Shown here piece after piece: positions 44,852 through 53,311 of a DNA stretch of 64,000 nucleotides (positions are counted from its first letter, which is position 1; each line of letters begins with the position of its first letter). Source of the stretch: Methylosinus sp. H3A (GTDB lineage: Bacteria; Pseudomonadota; Alphaproteobacteria; Rhizobiales; Beijerinckiaceae); the NCBI RefSeq assembly GCF_015709455.1, contig NZ_JADNQW010000005.1:1860001-1924000 (forward strand), written 5' to 3'. The position numbers were made by a program, and so were the translations under genes. The notes below the pieces were generated by a model that did not search any database, was not told where the DNA came from, and was given only the letters and a program-made list of their open reading frames with translations.

Positions 44852-46486
44852 ATGCTGACCCGTCTCTACGGCGGCCATGTCGTCGACCCGGTCAATGGCG
44901 TCGACGGCGTCGGCGACCTCTATTTCGAGGATGGCCGCATCGTCGCGCCGCCCGAGGGACGGTCGCCGGACGTCGAGCATGACGTCTCCGGCCATATCGT
45001 CATGGCCGGCGCCATAGACATCCATTCCCATATCGCCGGCGGCGGCGTGAACACCGCGCGGCTGCTGCTGCCGGAGGCGCATCGCGCGCATCGGCCGCGG
45101 CCCGCCAACACGCCGCTCTCGACGGCCGGCTGGTCCACTTTCGAGACCGGCCGCCTCTATGCGCAAATGGGCTACACCACGGTCATAGAGCCGGCGGTGT
45201 CGCCCCATCATGCGCTGCACGCACATCTCGAGCTCGCCGATATTCCGATCATCGACAAGGGTTTCTTGACGGTGCTCGGCAATGAGGACTTCCTGCTCTC
45301 GGCCTTGCGCGACGGCGAGGGCCAGAACGCCGTCGTCGATTATATCGGCGCGACGCTGGAGGCGACGCGGGCGATCGGCGTGAAATGCGTGAACGCCGGC
45401 GGCGTCGACGCCTTCAAGCAGAATATCCGCCATTTCTCGCTCGAGGATGTGGTGCCGGAATACGGCCTCTCCTCGCGGGAGATTTTCCAAAAGCTGCAGC
45501 AGGCGGTGAACGCGACAAAAATCCGCCATCCGCTGCATCTGCATATGAACAATCTCGGCCTTCCGGGGAATGTCGAGACCGCGCTGGCGACGATCGACGC
45601 TTCGCAGGGCCTGCCGCTACATCTCGCGCATGTGCAGTTCTACGCCTATGGAACCGAGGGCAAGAACGGCTTCTCCTCCGCGGCGTCGAAATTCGCCGAG
45701 AAGATCAACGCCAATAAGAATGTCACCGTCGACGTCGGCCAGGTGATGTTCGCCGATATCGTGACGATCTCCTCCGATGTGATGAAGCAGTTCAACAGCC
45801 TGCCCGGCGGGCGGCCGAAGAAGGGCGTCATCTTCGACGGCGACTCCAACGGCCTCGGCGTCGTGCCCTATTCCTACCGCGTCTCGGACTTCTTCAATGC
45901 GGTGCAATGGGCGGCGGGCCTGGAACTGTTCCTGCTCTGCAATGATCCGATGCAGGTGTTCTTCACCACCGACCATCCCAATGGCGCGCCCTTCACCACC
46001 TATCCGGAAGTGTTCGCGCTGCTGATGAGCGCCGACAAGCGCGCGCAATATTGCTCGCGCCTGCCGGCCGATGTGCTGGAGCTGACCAATCTGCCGGCGC
46101 TGACGCGCGAATATACTTTCTATGAGATCGCGACCATGACTCGCGCCGCGCCGCGCAAGCTCTATGGCTTCGAGGATCGCGGCCAATTGGGCGCGGGCTC
46201 GGTCGCCGATATTGCGGTCTATAAGCCGCAGCCCGACAAAGCGGCGATGTTTCGTAGCGCCGCCTATGTCTTCAAGGATGGCAATCTCGTCGTGCGCGAC
46301 GGCAAAGTCTCGCATTACACCAAGGGAAGGACGCTGCGCGTGCGGCCCGAATACGATCGCAAGATCAACAGTCGCCTCGAGAAATATTACGACGGCCTCT
46401 ATGGCCTGCCGCGCTCCATGTTCGAGGTGCAGGATGCGGCGCTCCCCGCGACGGCGGGCTTCGCGGAGGTTCCATGCCGCAATTGA
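44852..46486 (+). CDS. fhcA2: Formyltransferase/hydrolase complex subunit A, copy 2
   Basis: This second 544-aa FhcA aligns with copy 1 without gaps, and I count roughly 70% identity by eye. All metal-site motifs are kept at the same positions (HSH 58-60; IGVKCVNAGG with Lys178; LHLHMNNLG 229-231; TTDHPNGAPF). Differences cluster at the surface and in the 80-95 and C-terminal regions. Its ATG at 44852 follows GGGAGGAC, and its stop overlaps fhcD as in the ancestral layout, so copy 2 sits in the original position. Both copies could be catalytic, be used under different conditions, or form mixed complexes. Confidence 0.93.
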   Translation: MLTRLYGGHVVDPVNGVDGVGDLYFEDGRIVAPPEGRSPDVEHDVSGHIVMAGAIDIHSHIAGGGVNTARLLLPEAHRAHRPRPANTPLSTAGWSTFETGRLYAQMGYTTVIEPAVSPHHALHAHLELADIPIIDKGFLTVLGNEDFLLSALRDGEGQNAVVDYIGATLEATRAIGVKCVNAGGVDAFKQNIRHFSLEDVVPEYGLSSREIFQKLQQAVNATKIRHPLHLHMNNLGLPGNVETALATIDASQGLPLHLAHVQFYAYGTEGKNGFSSAASKFAEKINANKNVTVDVGQVMFADIVTISSDVMKQFNSLPGGRPKKGVIFDGDSNGLGVVPYSYRVSDFFNAVQWAAGLELFLLCNDPMQVFFTTDHPNGAPFTTYPEVFALLMSADKRAQYCSRLPADVLELTNLPALTREYTFYEIATMTRAAPRKLYGFEDRGQLGAGSVADIAVYKPQPDKAAMFRSAAYVFKDGNLVVRDGKVSHYTKGRTLRVRPEYDRKINSRLEKYYDGLYGLPRSMFEVQDAALPATAGFAEVPCRN

Positions 46487-47379
46487 TCCGCAAGGGAATC
46501 CGCATCGACGAGAGTTTCGCCGAGGCTTTTCCGATGACCGGCTCCGGCGTCGTCGTCACGGCGCCGACCCGCAAATGGGCCCTGCAGGCCGCCACCACCA
46601 TGACCGGCTACGCCACTTCGGTCATCGGCTGCGACTGCGAGGCCGGCATAGACCGCGAATTGTCGCCGCGCGAGACGCCGGACGGGCGTCCGGGCGTGCG
46701 CGTTCTGCTCTTCGGCTTTTCGCCCAAGAGCGTCGAGAAGGCGCTGGTCAATCGCATCGGCCAATGCGTGCTGACCTGTCCCGGCAGCGCGCTCTTCTCC
46801 GCCTTCGATGGCGAGGCGAAGATCAAGGTCGGCGACTCCATGCGCCAGTTCGGCGACAAATGGCAGATCTCCAAGGCGATCGACGGCCGCCGCTATTGGC
46901 GCGTGCCGGTGATGGACGGCGAATTCCTGGTGGAATCGGCGGTCGGCCTCACCAAGAAATCGGTCGGCGGCGGCAATCTGCTGATCATGGGCGAGGATTG
47001 GGCGAGCACGATGCGCGCGACCGAGGCCGCCGTGGAGGCCGTCCATGAGACGCCCGACGCCATAGCGCCCTTTCCGGGCGGCGTGGTGCGCTCCGGCTCC
47101 AAGGTCGGCTCGAAATATAAGGGCATGGGCGCCTCGACCAACGACGCCTATTGCCCCACACTGCGCGGCGCGACCAATAGCGCGCTCGACGCCGACATCG
47201 GCTGCGTGCTGGAGATCGTCATCGACGGTCTGACCAGCGAGGCGGTCTCCGCGGCGATGCGCGCCGGCTTGAAGGCGATCATCGCGCTCGGCCCCAAACA
47301 GGGCGCCAAGCGCGTCGGCGCCGGCAATTACGGCGGGAAACTCGGCCCCTTCCACTATCATTTGAAGGATCTCGTGTAA
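46474..47379 (+). CDS. fhcD: Formylmethanofuran--tetrahydromethanopterin formyltransferase (Fhc subunit D)
   Basis: The 301-aa subunit transfers the formyl group between tetrahydromethanopterin and the methanofuran-type carrier. Characteristic stretches are PMTGSGVVVTAPTRKWALQAAT, GFSPKSVEKALVNRIGQCVLTCP, GGGNLLIMGEDWASTMRAT, FPGGVVRSGSKVGSKYKG and CPTLRGATNSALDADIG. It starts 13 nt inside the end of fhcA2 and is followed directly by fhcC. Confidence 0.96.
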   Translation: MPQLIRKGIRIDESFAEAFPMTGSGVVVTAPTRKWALQAATTMTGYATSVIGCDCEAGIDRELSPRETPDGRPGVRVLLFGFSPKSVEKALVNRIGQCVLTCPGSALFSAFDGEAKIKVGDSMRQFGDKWQISKAIDGRRYWRVPVMDGEFLVESAVGLTKKSVGGGNLLIMGEDWASTMRATEAAVEAVHETPDAIAPFPGGVVRSGSKVGSKYKGMGASTNDAYCPTLRGATNSALDADIGCVLEIVIDGLTSEAVSAAMRAGLKAIIALGPKQGAKRVGAGNYGGKLGPFHYHLKDLV

Positions 47380-48192
47380 GTGAAGCCGCTTCTCTTCACG
47401 CTGAAAGCCGAGCCCGACCAGCGGCTCGACCTCTCGCCCCTGACGCCGGACCGGCTCGTCGGCCGCTCGGCGAAGGAGATCGAGTCCCTCTCCATAGGCA
47501 CGACGCGCGAGAGCGTGACGGTCGGCGACCTGTTCAAGGTCAAGCTCGGCGACGTCGCTTCTGTGCGCTTCGACGGCGGCTCCGACCGCTTCGATCTTCT
47601 CGGCGCAAAGCTCCTGCCGGGCTTTGCGATCCATGTCGAGGGCGATGTCGGCGCGCAACTGGGCCGCGCCGCCAAGGGCGGAACCATTACGGTCGCCGGC
47701 GACGCCGGCCCCTACGCCGCCTCGCAATCGGCGGGCGCGAATATCGATATTTATGGCGACGCCGGGGATTTCCTGGGCGCGCCGCTGGCGGGCGAGATTC
47801 CCGGAATGTCGGGCGGGCGCGTCATCGTGCGCGGCAGCGTCGGCGCGCGGTGCGGAGATCGGCTGCGCCGCGGCATCATCATCGTCGAGGGCGATGCGGG
47901 CGAGGATTTGGGCGCTAGAGCCATCGCCGGCACGATCATCGTGCTGGGTACGGCCGAAGGCGAGCGCATCGGCTATCTCAACAAGCGCGCATCCATCGTG
48001 CTCTCCGAGCAGCGCGAGCTCGGACCGACTTACGTGGATTGCGGCGCGCATAATCTCGGATTCGCCAAGCTCTTCGCCAAATCGCTGGCGGCAGAGAGCC
48101 GCGGCGCCTCGCGCCTGCTCTCCGGCCGGCTGCAGCGCTTCGCCGGCGACACGGCTGTGTTCGGCAAGGGCGAGGTGCTGCTGCCGGCGTGA
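47380..48192 (+). CDS. fhcC: Formyltransferase/hydrolase complex subunit C
   Basis: The 270-aa subunit has the repetitive beta-helix of glutamate-synthase/Fwd C domains: GDVGAQLGRAAKGGTITVAGDAGPYAASQSAG, then GEIPGMSGGRVIVRGSVGARCGDRLRRGIIIVEGDAG. It probably holds subunits together. It uses a GTG start at 47380 immediately after the fhcD stop and ends the operon. Confidence 0.95.
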   Translation: MKPLLFTLKAEPDQRLDLSPLTPDRLVGRSAKEIESLSIGTTRESVTVGDLFKVKLGDVASVRFDGGSDRFDLLGAKLLPGFAIHVEGDVGAQLGRAAKGGTITVAGDAGPYAASQSAGANIDIYGDAGDFLGAPLAGEIPGMSGGRVIVRGSVGARCGDRLRRGIIIVEGDAGEDLGARAIAGTIIVLGTAEGERIGYLNKRASIVLSEQRELGPTYVDCGAHNLGFAKLFAKSLAAESRGASRLLSGRLQRFAGDTAVFGKGEVLLPA

Positions 48193-48230
48193 GCCAAGCG
48201 CAGCGGCGTCCGAAGCGCCGACGTCGAACA

Positions 48231-48713
48231 TCAGCCGCTCGACGAGCGCTCGGGCCGTTCTGCTGCGTTTTGCGTTCGGCCTTCTTCCAGCCCGGACGCG
48301 AGCGTCGCGAGCAGCGCCCGCGCCGCGGCGATGTTCTCGACCTGCATTTTCGCCGATAGAGCGTCCATCCACTCGGCTTGCAGCTTCATCACCTCTCGAT
48401 ACGCCGCTTCGCCCTGCGGCGTAGGGCCGAGCAGCTTGGCGCGCGCGTGCTTCGGATTGGGGCTGTAGAGCGCAAAACCCTCCCGCGCCAGCTCGTCGCC
48501 CAAGCGCTGGACGCCCTGCCGGCTCTGCGACAGGCGGCGGCCGATTTCCGCTATGGTCGCCGCTCGGTGGACGATAACGCCCATGACCTGCCAACGGGCG
48601 GCGGTCAAGCCAAAGGGCGCGGTGAGCCTATTGCCGAACTCCGTCAAGCGGCCCGCGGTCAGCAATATCTCCCATACGAGCCCGCTCAGGGCTTCGCCGC
48701 GCGGCGTAGGCAT
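48231..48713 (-). CDS. MarR-family transcriptional regulator
   Basis: The 160-aa product has the MarR winged helix (FGNRLTAPFGLTAARWQVMGVI, then ATIAEIGRRLSQSRQGVQRLGDELAREGFA and PNPKHARAKLLGPTPQG). It is divergent from a SnoaL-like gene, and palindromic operators lie between them at 48738-48782. A GGGAGA site precedes the ATG at 48713. Confidence 0.93.
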   Translation of the reverse strand: MPTPRGEALSGLVWEILLTAGRLTEFGNRLTAPFGLTAARWQVMGVIVHRAATIAEIGRRLSQSRQGVQRLGDELAREGFALYSPNPKHARAKLLGPTPQGEAAYREVMKLQAEWMDALSAKMQVENIAAARALLATLASGLEEGRTQNAAERPERSSSG

Positions 48714-48737
48714 GATGGATCTCCCTGAACAGCCGAG

Positions 48738-48782
48738 ATATTGACAATATATTGTCAATATGGCAAAAGACAACATATTGTC
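48738..48782. promoter_or_regulatory. MarR operators: 24-bp perfect palindrome plus a second near-palindrome
   Basis: ATATTGACAATATATTGTCAATAT would be too long to repeat here in full context, but positions 48738-48761 are perfectly palindromic around two TTGACAAT/ATTGTCAA halves. A second site, GACAACATATTGTC (48769-48782), lacks one pair. Together they cover the promoter region between the divergent marR (48713) and SnoaL-like (48798) genes. Confidence 0.85.
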
Positions 48783-48797
48783 AATTGAGGGTGCGTC

Positions 48798-49193
48798 ATG
48801 ACTCCGGCGGAGCTCGTCGAGGGCCTCTATGAGGATTGTCTCAACAAACGTCAGCTGGACCGGCTGGACGATTATCTGGCGCCGGGATTCGTCGGCGCGA
48901 ATGGCGAAAACGGCCCCGAAGGCTTCAGGCGGACGATCGAACGCATGGTCACTGCGTTTCCCGACCTCCAATTCGAGATCGAGGATTTGTTCGCGGCGGA
49001 AGACAAAGTGTGCCTGCGCTGGCGATTCCGGGCGGCGCAGCTCGGACCGTTGGCCAGCGTCGCTCCGACAGGCAAGATGGTCGTTCAAGAGGGGATCGCC
49101 ATCTATCACGCCTCCGACGGCAAGCTCACCCGAGCATGGCTGCAAGTCGATCGATTGGGTGTCTTGCAGCAGATCGGAGCGGTGACGCTTTGA
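48798..49193 (+). CDS. SnoaL-like ester-cyclase-type protein (NTF2 fold)
   Basis: The 131-aa product has the SnoaL pattern: ELVEGLYEDCLNKRQLDRLDDYLAPGFVG, then EGFRRTIERMVTAFPDLQFEIEDLFAAEDKVCLRW and TGKMVVQEGIAIYHASDGKLTRAWLQVD. Such proteins bind small polar/hydrophobic ligands, and many have unknown function. It is probably repressed by the divergent MarR regulator. Confidence 0.88.
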   Translation: MTPAELVEGLYEDCLNKRQLDRLDDYLAPGFVGANGENGPEGFRRTIERMVTAFPDLQFEIEDLFAAEDKVCLRWRFRAAQLGPLASVAPTGKMVVQEGIAIYHASDGKLTRAWLQVDRLGVLQQIGAVTL

Positions 49194-49516
49194 CCGCGCC
49201 CGCGAGGCGGAACGCCTGATCCGAAATCTCATTCGTCAGCGAGCCGCCGGCCTCATATGGGAGGATTGCCCGATCACAGCCGCGCGGGGCCGCCGCGGCG
49301 AACGTCGTTCCTCTCGCAACTTCCATAGGTTGCGGCGACGTCGGGAAGATTTGACAACACGCCGTCTCAAATTGCCGAATTGCGTGGGGCAGAGCTTCAT
49401 GCTAGTCAATCGCCTAGCTCAAACCTGCCGGCTCATGCGGCCAAGCGCAAAGCAGCGAGAAGCGGGATGAGACATTCGCCTCGAAAGGGCGATTTCTTCG
49501 AACGGAGGAGATGAAC
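49194..49516. other. 323-bp region upstream of pqqA
   Basis: It contains a TTGACA (49351-49356) that could be the -35 of the pqqA promoter, but no matching -10 was clear. No further gene was recognised. A GGAGGAG ribosome site starts at 49504. Confidence 0.45.
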
Positions 49517-49594
49517 ATGGCCTGGACCGCCCCGGTGATTGTCGAAGTCTGCGTCGGCATGGAAATCACCAGCTACGAATCCGCTGAAATCTGA
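49517..49594 (+). CDS. pqqA: PQQ precursor peptide PqqA (orphan)
   Basis: A 25-aa peptide reads AWTAPVIVEVCVGMEITSY at residues 2-20. It is close to Methylobacterium PqqA and keeps Glu16 and Tyr20, the residues cross-linked by PqqE to make pyrroloquinoline quinone. The start at 49517 is 8 nt from GGAGG; an in-frame ATG two codons upstream is too close to the site. It ends four or so residues earlier than the Methylobacterium peptide. No pqqBCDE genes follow, only a strong terminator, so the processing enzymes must be elsewhere. Confidence 0.9.
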   Translation: MAWTAPVIVEVCVGMEITSYESAEI

Positions 49595-49964
49595 ACGGAT
49601 TTCGTGCTCGCCGCTTCTCTCGTGAAGCGGCCGAATTCAGCGAGCCGGTAAGAAGACCGCTCTCCTCGCGGAGGCGACCTTCTTACCGGCTCGTAATTTT
49701 TTGGCGCGCCATCGCCTGAGGCGGTCGGGCGCTGCTCGTTCCCGCCCTGCGCCATAATGCGCGAACGCTCGCGTCGGCGCCTCTCGCGCGACGCATACGA
49801 CGTCTTCTCACGCGACCTCTCCTCATGCGCGATCTCGACAATCGCACGCCGCCGGCGTTACGCTCGCAATGAGACGGCCGAGCTTTTCATCGCGCCATCG
49901 CATCGAAGTGAGAGAAGACACGACCGGCCCGCGGCGGGCGCCGGCGTCGTCGAGGAGGCCACAT
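49595..49964. other. 370-bp region between pqqA and the PepSY gene
   Basis: It starts with the pqqA terminator (49640-49701). The rest is GC-rich with no recognised gene or RNA. A GAGGAGG ribosome site for the PepSY gene lies at 49952. Confidence 0.5.
49640..49701 (+). terminator. Strong nested hairpin terminator after pqqA
   Basis: A perfect 15-bp stem (49640-49654 with 49678-49692) encloses a smaller hairpin (CTCC/GGAG) and is followed by T6. It probably sharpens the 3' end and stabilises the short pqqA mRNA. Confidence 0.9.
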
Positions 49965-51401
49965 ATGAATATGATCGTCCGCAATCTCGTCGGATCGCAG
50001 GATGCGTCCATCCGCTCCGCAGCCTATCGCACCATCTGGCGCTGGCATTTCTATGCGGGACTGTTCTGCCTGCCCTTCGTCGTCGTGCTCTCGCTCAGCG
50101 GCGCGGTCTATCTCTTCAAGCCGCAGATCGACGCCTGGCTCGACCGGCCCTACGACCATATGGCGCTGAATGGCGCACCGCAATCGCTCGACGCGCAAGT
50201 GGCGGCGGCGCAGGCGGCTCTGCCCGACGCGCGGCTGACCGCGCTCGAGCTGCGCGCCGATCCGGCCGACGCCGCCCGTGTGACCTTCATAACCGGGCGC
50301 CGCGGCTCCGAGGATTTCGCGATCCAGCGCGTGCTGGTGCGTCCCGACACGCTGGAAGTTCTCGCGGTTCAGGACGACAAATACCGCCCGTCGCAGCTCG
50401 CCTCCGCCATTCACGGAGATCTGCTGCTGGGGACGCCCGGCCATGTGCTGCTGGAGCTCGCCGGCGCCTGGGCCATCGTCATGATCGTCAGCGGCCTCTA
50501 TCTCTGGTGGCCGCGCGACGCGAAAGGCTTGGCCGGCGTCGCCTATCCGCGCCTCGCCGAAGGCGGCCGCATTTTCTGGCGCGACCTCCACGCCGTCACC
50601 GGTCTGTGGGTGTCGTTTTTCGCTCTCTTCCTGCTCGTCACGGCGCTGCCCTGGACATTGGTCTGGGGCGAGAGCTTCCGCTATGTGCGCAATATCGGCG
50701 AGACGATGCTCGTCCATCCCGATTGGACGACGGGGCCAGCTGACGCGCGGGAGCAGCGCAAGGAGCAGTTCCAGCAAGCCGCGCCCGCGCCGAGCGAACA
50801 TGCGGAGCACCATGCGCATCACGCCGGCGCCATGACGGCGACGCGCGTCGGTTTCGATCGAATCGCGCCGATCGCGGCCGGGCTCGGCCTCGCCGAGCCG
50901 GTGATGATCTCGCCGCCCGGACCGGAGGGCGCCGCTTGGAAGGTCCAATCGCGAACGCAGAACCGCCCGCTGCGCAGGACGATCGAATTCGACCCGGCGA
51001 GCTTCGAGCAATTGCGCGAGACGGGCTTCGCCACGTCTCCGCTCATCGACCGCATCTTCGGAATCGGCGTCGCCGCGCATGAGGGGCAGCTGTTCGGCTG
51101 GCTCAATCAGCTGCTCGGCCTGCTGACCGTCATCGCCTATCTGCTGCTCGTGGTCTCTTCCGTCGTTTTGTGGTGGCGGCGGCGCCCGCGCGGCGCTCTG
51201 GGCGCGCCGCCGGCCTTCTCGCCCGAGCCGCGCCTCGCGCCTTTCATGCTGAGCCTCATCCTCGCCCTCGGCCTCTTCCTGCCGACGCTCGGCCTGTCTC
51301 TCCTCGCCGTGCTCGCGGCGGAAACGGTCATCCGCCGCGCTTTTCCGAGCGCGAGCCGCTGGCTCGGATTGCGCCCGATCGGCGCCGCGCGCCAACCCTA
51401 G
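49965..51401 (+). CDS. PepSY-associated transmembrane-helix protein with His-rich loop
   Basis: The 478-aa product has four or more transmembrane helices in the PepSY_TM pattern: HFYAGLFCLPFVVVLSLSGAVYLFKP at the start, LELAGAWAIVMIVSGLYLWWPR, FWRDLHAVTGLWVSFFALFLLVTALPW, and LTVIAYLLLVVSSVVLWWRR with LGLFLPTLGLSLLAVLAAE at the end. A periplasmic loop near residues 265-285 is His-rich (EHAEHHAHHAGAM) and could bind metal. PepSY_TM proteins often act in iron/siderophore reduction or copper systems. A cytochrome c peroxidase follows after a hairpin. Confidence 0.85.
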   Translation: MNMIVRNLVGSQDASIRSAAYRTIWRWHFYAGLFCLPFVVVLSLSGAVYLFKPQIDAWLDRPYDHMALNGAPQSLDAQVAAAQAALPDARLTALELRADPADAARVTFITGRRGSEDFAIQRVLVRPDTLEVLAVQDDKYRPSQLASAIHGDLLLGTPGHVLLELAGAWAIVMIVSGLYLWWPRDAKGLAGVAYPRLAEGGRIFWRDLHAVTGLWVSFFALFLLVTALPWTLVWGESFRYVRNIGETMLVHPDWTTGPADAREQRKEQFQQAAPAPSEHAEHHAHHAGAMTATRVGFDRIAPIAAGLGLAEPVMISPPGPEGAAWKVQSRTQNRPLRRTIEFDPASFEQLRETGFATSPLIDRIFGIGVAAHEGQLFGWLNQLLGLLTVIAYLLLVVSSVVLWWRRRPRGALGAPPAFSPEPRLAPFMLSLILALGLFLPTLGLSLLAVLAAETVIRRAFPSASRWLGLRPIGAARQP

Positions 51402-51418
51402 CTGCGAGGTATGATTTC

Positions 51419-51445
51419 ATGAGAGCCGGCCTTGCCGGCTCTCAT
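51419..51445. terminator. 12-bp hairpin between the PepSY and peroxidase genes
   Basis: ATGAGAGCCGGC/GCCGGCTCTCAT form a perfect stem with a 3-nt loop. There is no T-run, so it may be a partial terminator or an RNA-stability element. Confidence 0.5.
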
Positions 51446-51507
51446 AAATCGATACAGGATGCGCCCGCCGGAGCCCGAGCTCCCACTACGAGAAACGGCG
51501 GACCATC

Positions 51508-52545
51508 ATGACTTCCACCATAAAAATTTCCGCGCTGGTCGGATTTGCGGCCGCGGGATTGTGCCTCGCCGCGACCGCTGTCGCGGCCAGCGCCGACGCT
51601 GCGCTCCTTTCCGACGCCAAGCGCATTTTCGCGCCTCTGCCGGCCGCGCCGAGCGCCAAAACGGATCAGGCCGAGCTCGGCCGGCGGCTGTTCTTCGAAA
51701 ATCGCGTTTCCGCAGACGGCAATGTGAGCTGCTCGCATTGCCATCTGCCCGAGAAGCAGGGCGCCGACGGGCTGCCGAAATCCTTCGGCGTGCTCGGCAA
51801 GATCAATCCGCGCAATGCGCCGACGATCTTCAACGCCGCGCTGCAATTCAAGGCGCATTGGCGCGGCGATCGCGAGACCATCGAGGAGCAGGCCGAGAAA
51901 TCGCCGACCGGCGCTGTGAGCTTCGGCAATCCGGATTTCGCGACGGTGATCGCCAAGCTGAAATCCATCCCCGGCTATACGGAAGCCTTCGCCAAGGCCT
52001 TCCCCGGCGAGGCCGATCCGGTGACGCAGAAGAACTGGGGCAAGGCGCTCGGCGTCTTCGAGCGCACGCTGCCGCAGCCGACGCGCTTCGACGCCTTTCT
52101 GAAGGGCGACGCCAAGGCGCTGACGCTGGCCGAGCAGGCGGGCCTGCGCAAATTCATCGATGTCGGCTGCGCCGGCTGTCACGACGGCGTCGGCCTGGGC
52201 GGAACGTCATTCGCCAAATTCGGCGTCGTCACCGATTATTGGAAGGAGACCGGCGTCGCCGAGCCCGACAAGGGCCGCGCCGATGTGACGAAGAACGACG
52301 CGGACCTCTATGTGTTCAAGGTTCCGAGCCTGCGCAATGTCGCCAAGAGCGGACCCTATTTCCACGACGGCTCGGTCGCCGATCTGCCGCAGGCCGTGCG
52401 CGTGATGGGCAAGACGCAATTGGGCGTCGATCTCGCCGACAAGGATGTGGAGGCGATCACGGCCTTCCTGGGCGCGCTGACGCAGCCCGTGCCGGCCAAT
52501 TATTCCGCGCCGACGCCTTTCCCCGACGCAGCGGCGAAAAAATAA
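51508..52545 (+). CDS. Di-haem cytochrome c peroxidase
   Basis: The 345-aa periplasmic protein has a signal peptide (ISALVGFAAAGLCLAATAVAA) and two haem c sites, CSHCH (residues 75-79) and CAGCH (221-225), in the usual bacterial CcpA layout. The stretches GRRLFFENRVSADGNVSC, PRNAPTIFNAALQF, FGNPDFATVI and VPSLRNVAKSGPYFHDGSV are family motifs. It reduces hydrogen peroxide with cytochrome c electrons. MauG-like roles are less likely given the high similarity to peroxidase motifs. It ends in a strong terminator. Confidence 0.93.
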   Translation: MTSTIKISALVGFAAAGLCLAATAVAASADAALLSDAKRIFAPLPAAPSAKTDQAELGRRLFFENRVSADGNVSCSHCHLPEKQGADGLPKSFGVLGKINPRNAPTIFNAALQFKAHWRGDRETIEEQAEKSPTGAVSFGNPDFATVIAKLKSIPGYTEAFAKAFPGEADPVTQKNWGKALGVFERTLPQPTRFDAFLKGDAKALTLAEQAGLRKFIDVGCAGCHDGVGLGGTSFAKFGVVTDYWKETGVAEPDKGRADVTKNDADLYVFKVPSLRNVAKSGPYFHDGSVADLPQAVRVMGKTQLGVDLADKDVEAITAFLGALTQPVPANYSAPTPFPDAAAKK

Positions 52546-52566
52546 ATCACGGGGCCTCGACCCCTT

Positions 52567-52610
52567 AAAAAAATGGCGGCCCCGAGATTCGGGGCCGCCG
52601 TTTTCGTTTC
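52567..52610. terminator. Bidirectional rho-independent terminator
   Basis: A perfect 11-bp stem (52575-52585 with 52589-52599) is followed by TTTTCGTTT on the plus strand and by a T7 run on the minus strand (A's at 52567-52573). It ends the peroxidase transcript and the convergent TIGR02300 gene. Confidence 0.88.
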
Positions 52611-52974
52611 AGCCTTCTTCGTCGGTGTCGATGTCGCCGTCGATGAGGCCGGCGACGTCGTCGTCTTCCTCCTCCTCATTCTCGAGGAAGGTGTCGTCCT
52701 CCTCGGCCGCGTCTTCGATTTCGACATCCTCGTCCACATCGATCGCTTCGGCCTTGGACTCGCTGGCTTCGACCTCGTCCAGGGAGACGATTTCGGCGTC
52801 CTTCTCGCCTTCGGCCGGCTCGTCCGGATCGGCGTGGCGCGCGGCGATTCGCGTCGTCACGACATGGAAAATCGCTCCGCACTTCGGGCAGACGACCGGA
52901 TCCTTGTTCAGATCGAAGAATTTGACGCCACAAGACTGACATTGGCGCTTGGCGCCGAGTTCGGGTTTGGCCAC
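52609..52974 (-). CDS. TIGR02300 family protein (FYDLN acid domain)
   Basis: The 121-aa product has a zinc-ribbon-like start (AKRQCQSCGVKFFDLNKD, then VVCPKCGAIFHV) with two CxxC pairs and the FFDLN variant of the FYDLN motif. A long Asp/Glu-rich tail follows. The family is conserved in alphaproteobacteria with unknown function. Confidence 0.92.
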   Translation of the reverse strand: MAKPELGAKRQCQSCGVKFFDLNKDPVVCPKCGAIFHVVTTRIAARHADPDEPAEGEKDAEIVSLDEVEASESKAEAIDVDEDVEIEDAAEEDDTFLENEEEEDDDVAGLIDGDIDTDEEG

Positions 52975-53215
52975 GGTCCTTGCATCCTCGAGATAGAGCG
53001 GCGTGGGACCGCCCGTGGGAGACTTTGGTCGGGCGCTCGGTAGTTTGCCCTTGCCCGGCTGTCAAATGAGAAATGGAAAGCGAGGCTGTCAAGCCGATCC
53101 CGCAGAAAAGCCCTGGTTTGCACGACGAATCACCGAAAACCCCGTGTCTGGGCCCGCGCAGCGGTCGGATGGGCCATTGCCAAGCGCGGCGCGACTTGGC
53201 ATATCTCTCTTCATC

Positions 53216-53289
53216 GCGGGTGTAGCTCAATGGTAGAGCAGCAGCCTTCCAAGCTGAATACGAGGGTTCGATTCCCTTCACCCGCTCCA
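53216..53289 (+). tRNA. tRNA-Gly (anticodon TCC)
   Basis: The acceptor stem pairs GCGGGTG with CACCCGC. The D-arm TAGCTCAATGGTAGAGC, anticodon loop CTTCCAA with TCC and T-arm GGTTCGATTCCC are all present. The genomic CCA end is encoded (53287-53289). Confidence 0.96.
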
Positions 53290-53311
53290 GCTTCCGCCTT
53301 CCTCGATTCTC

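Noticed and set aside
51508-52545. MauG or MbnH-type protein
   Set aside because: Motifs and haem spacing fit an ordinary cytochrome c peroxidase; no mau or methanobactin genes are near.
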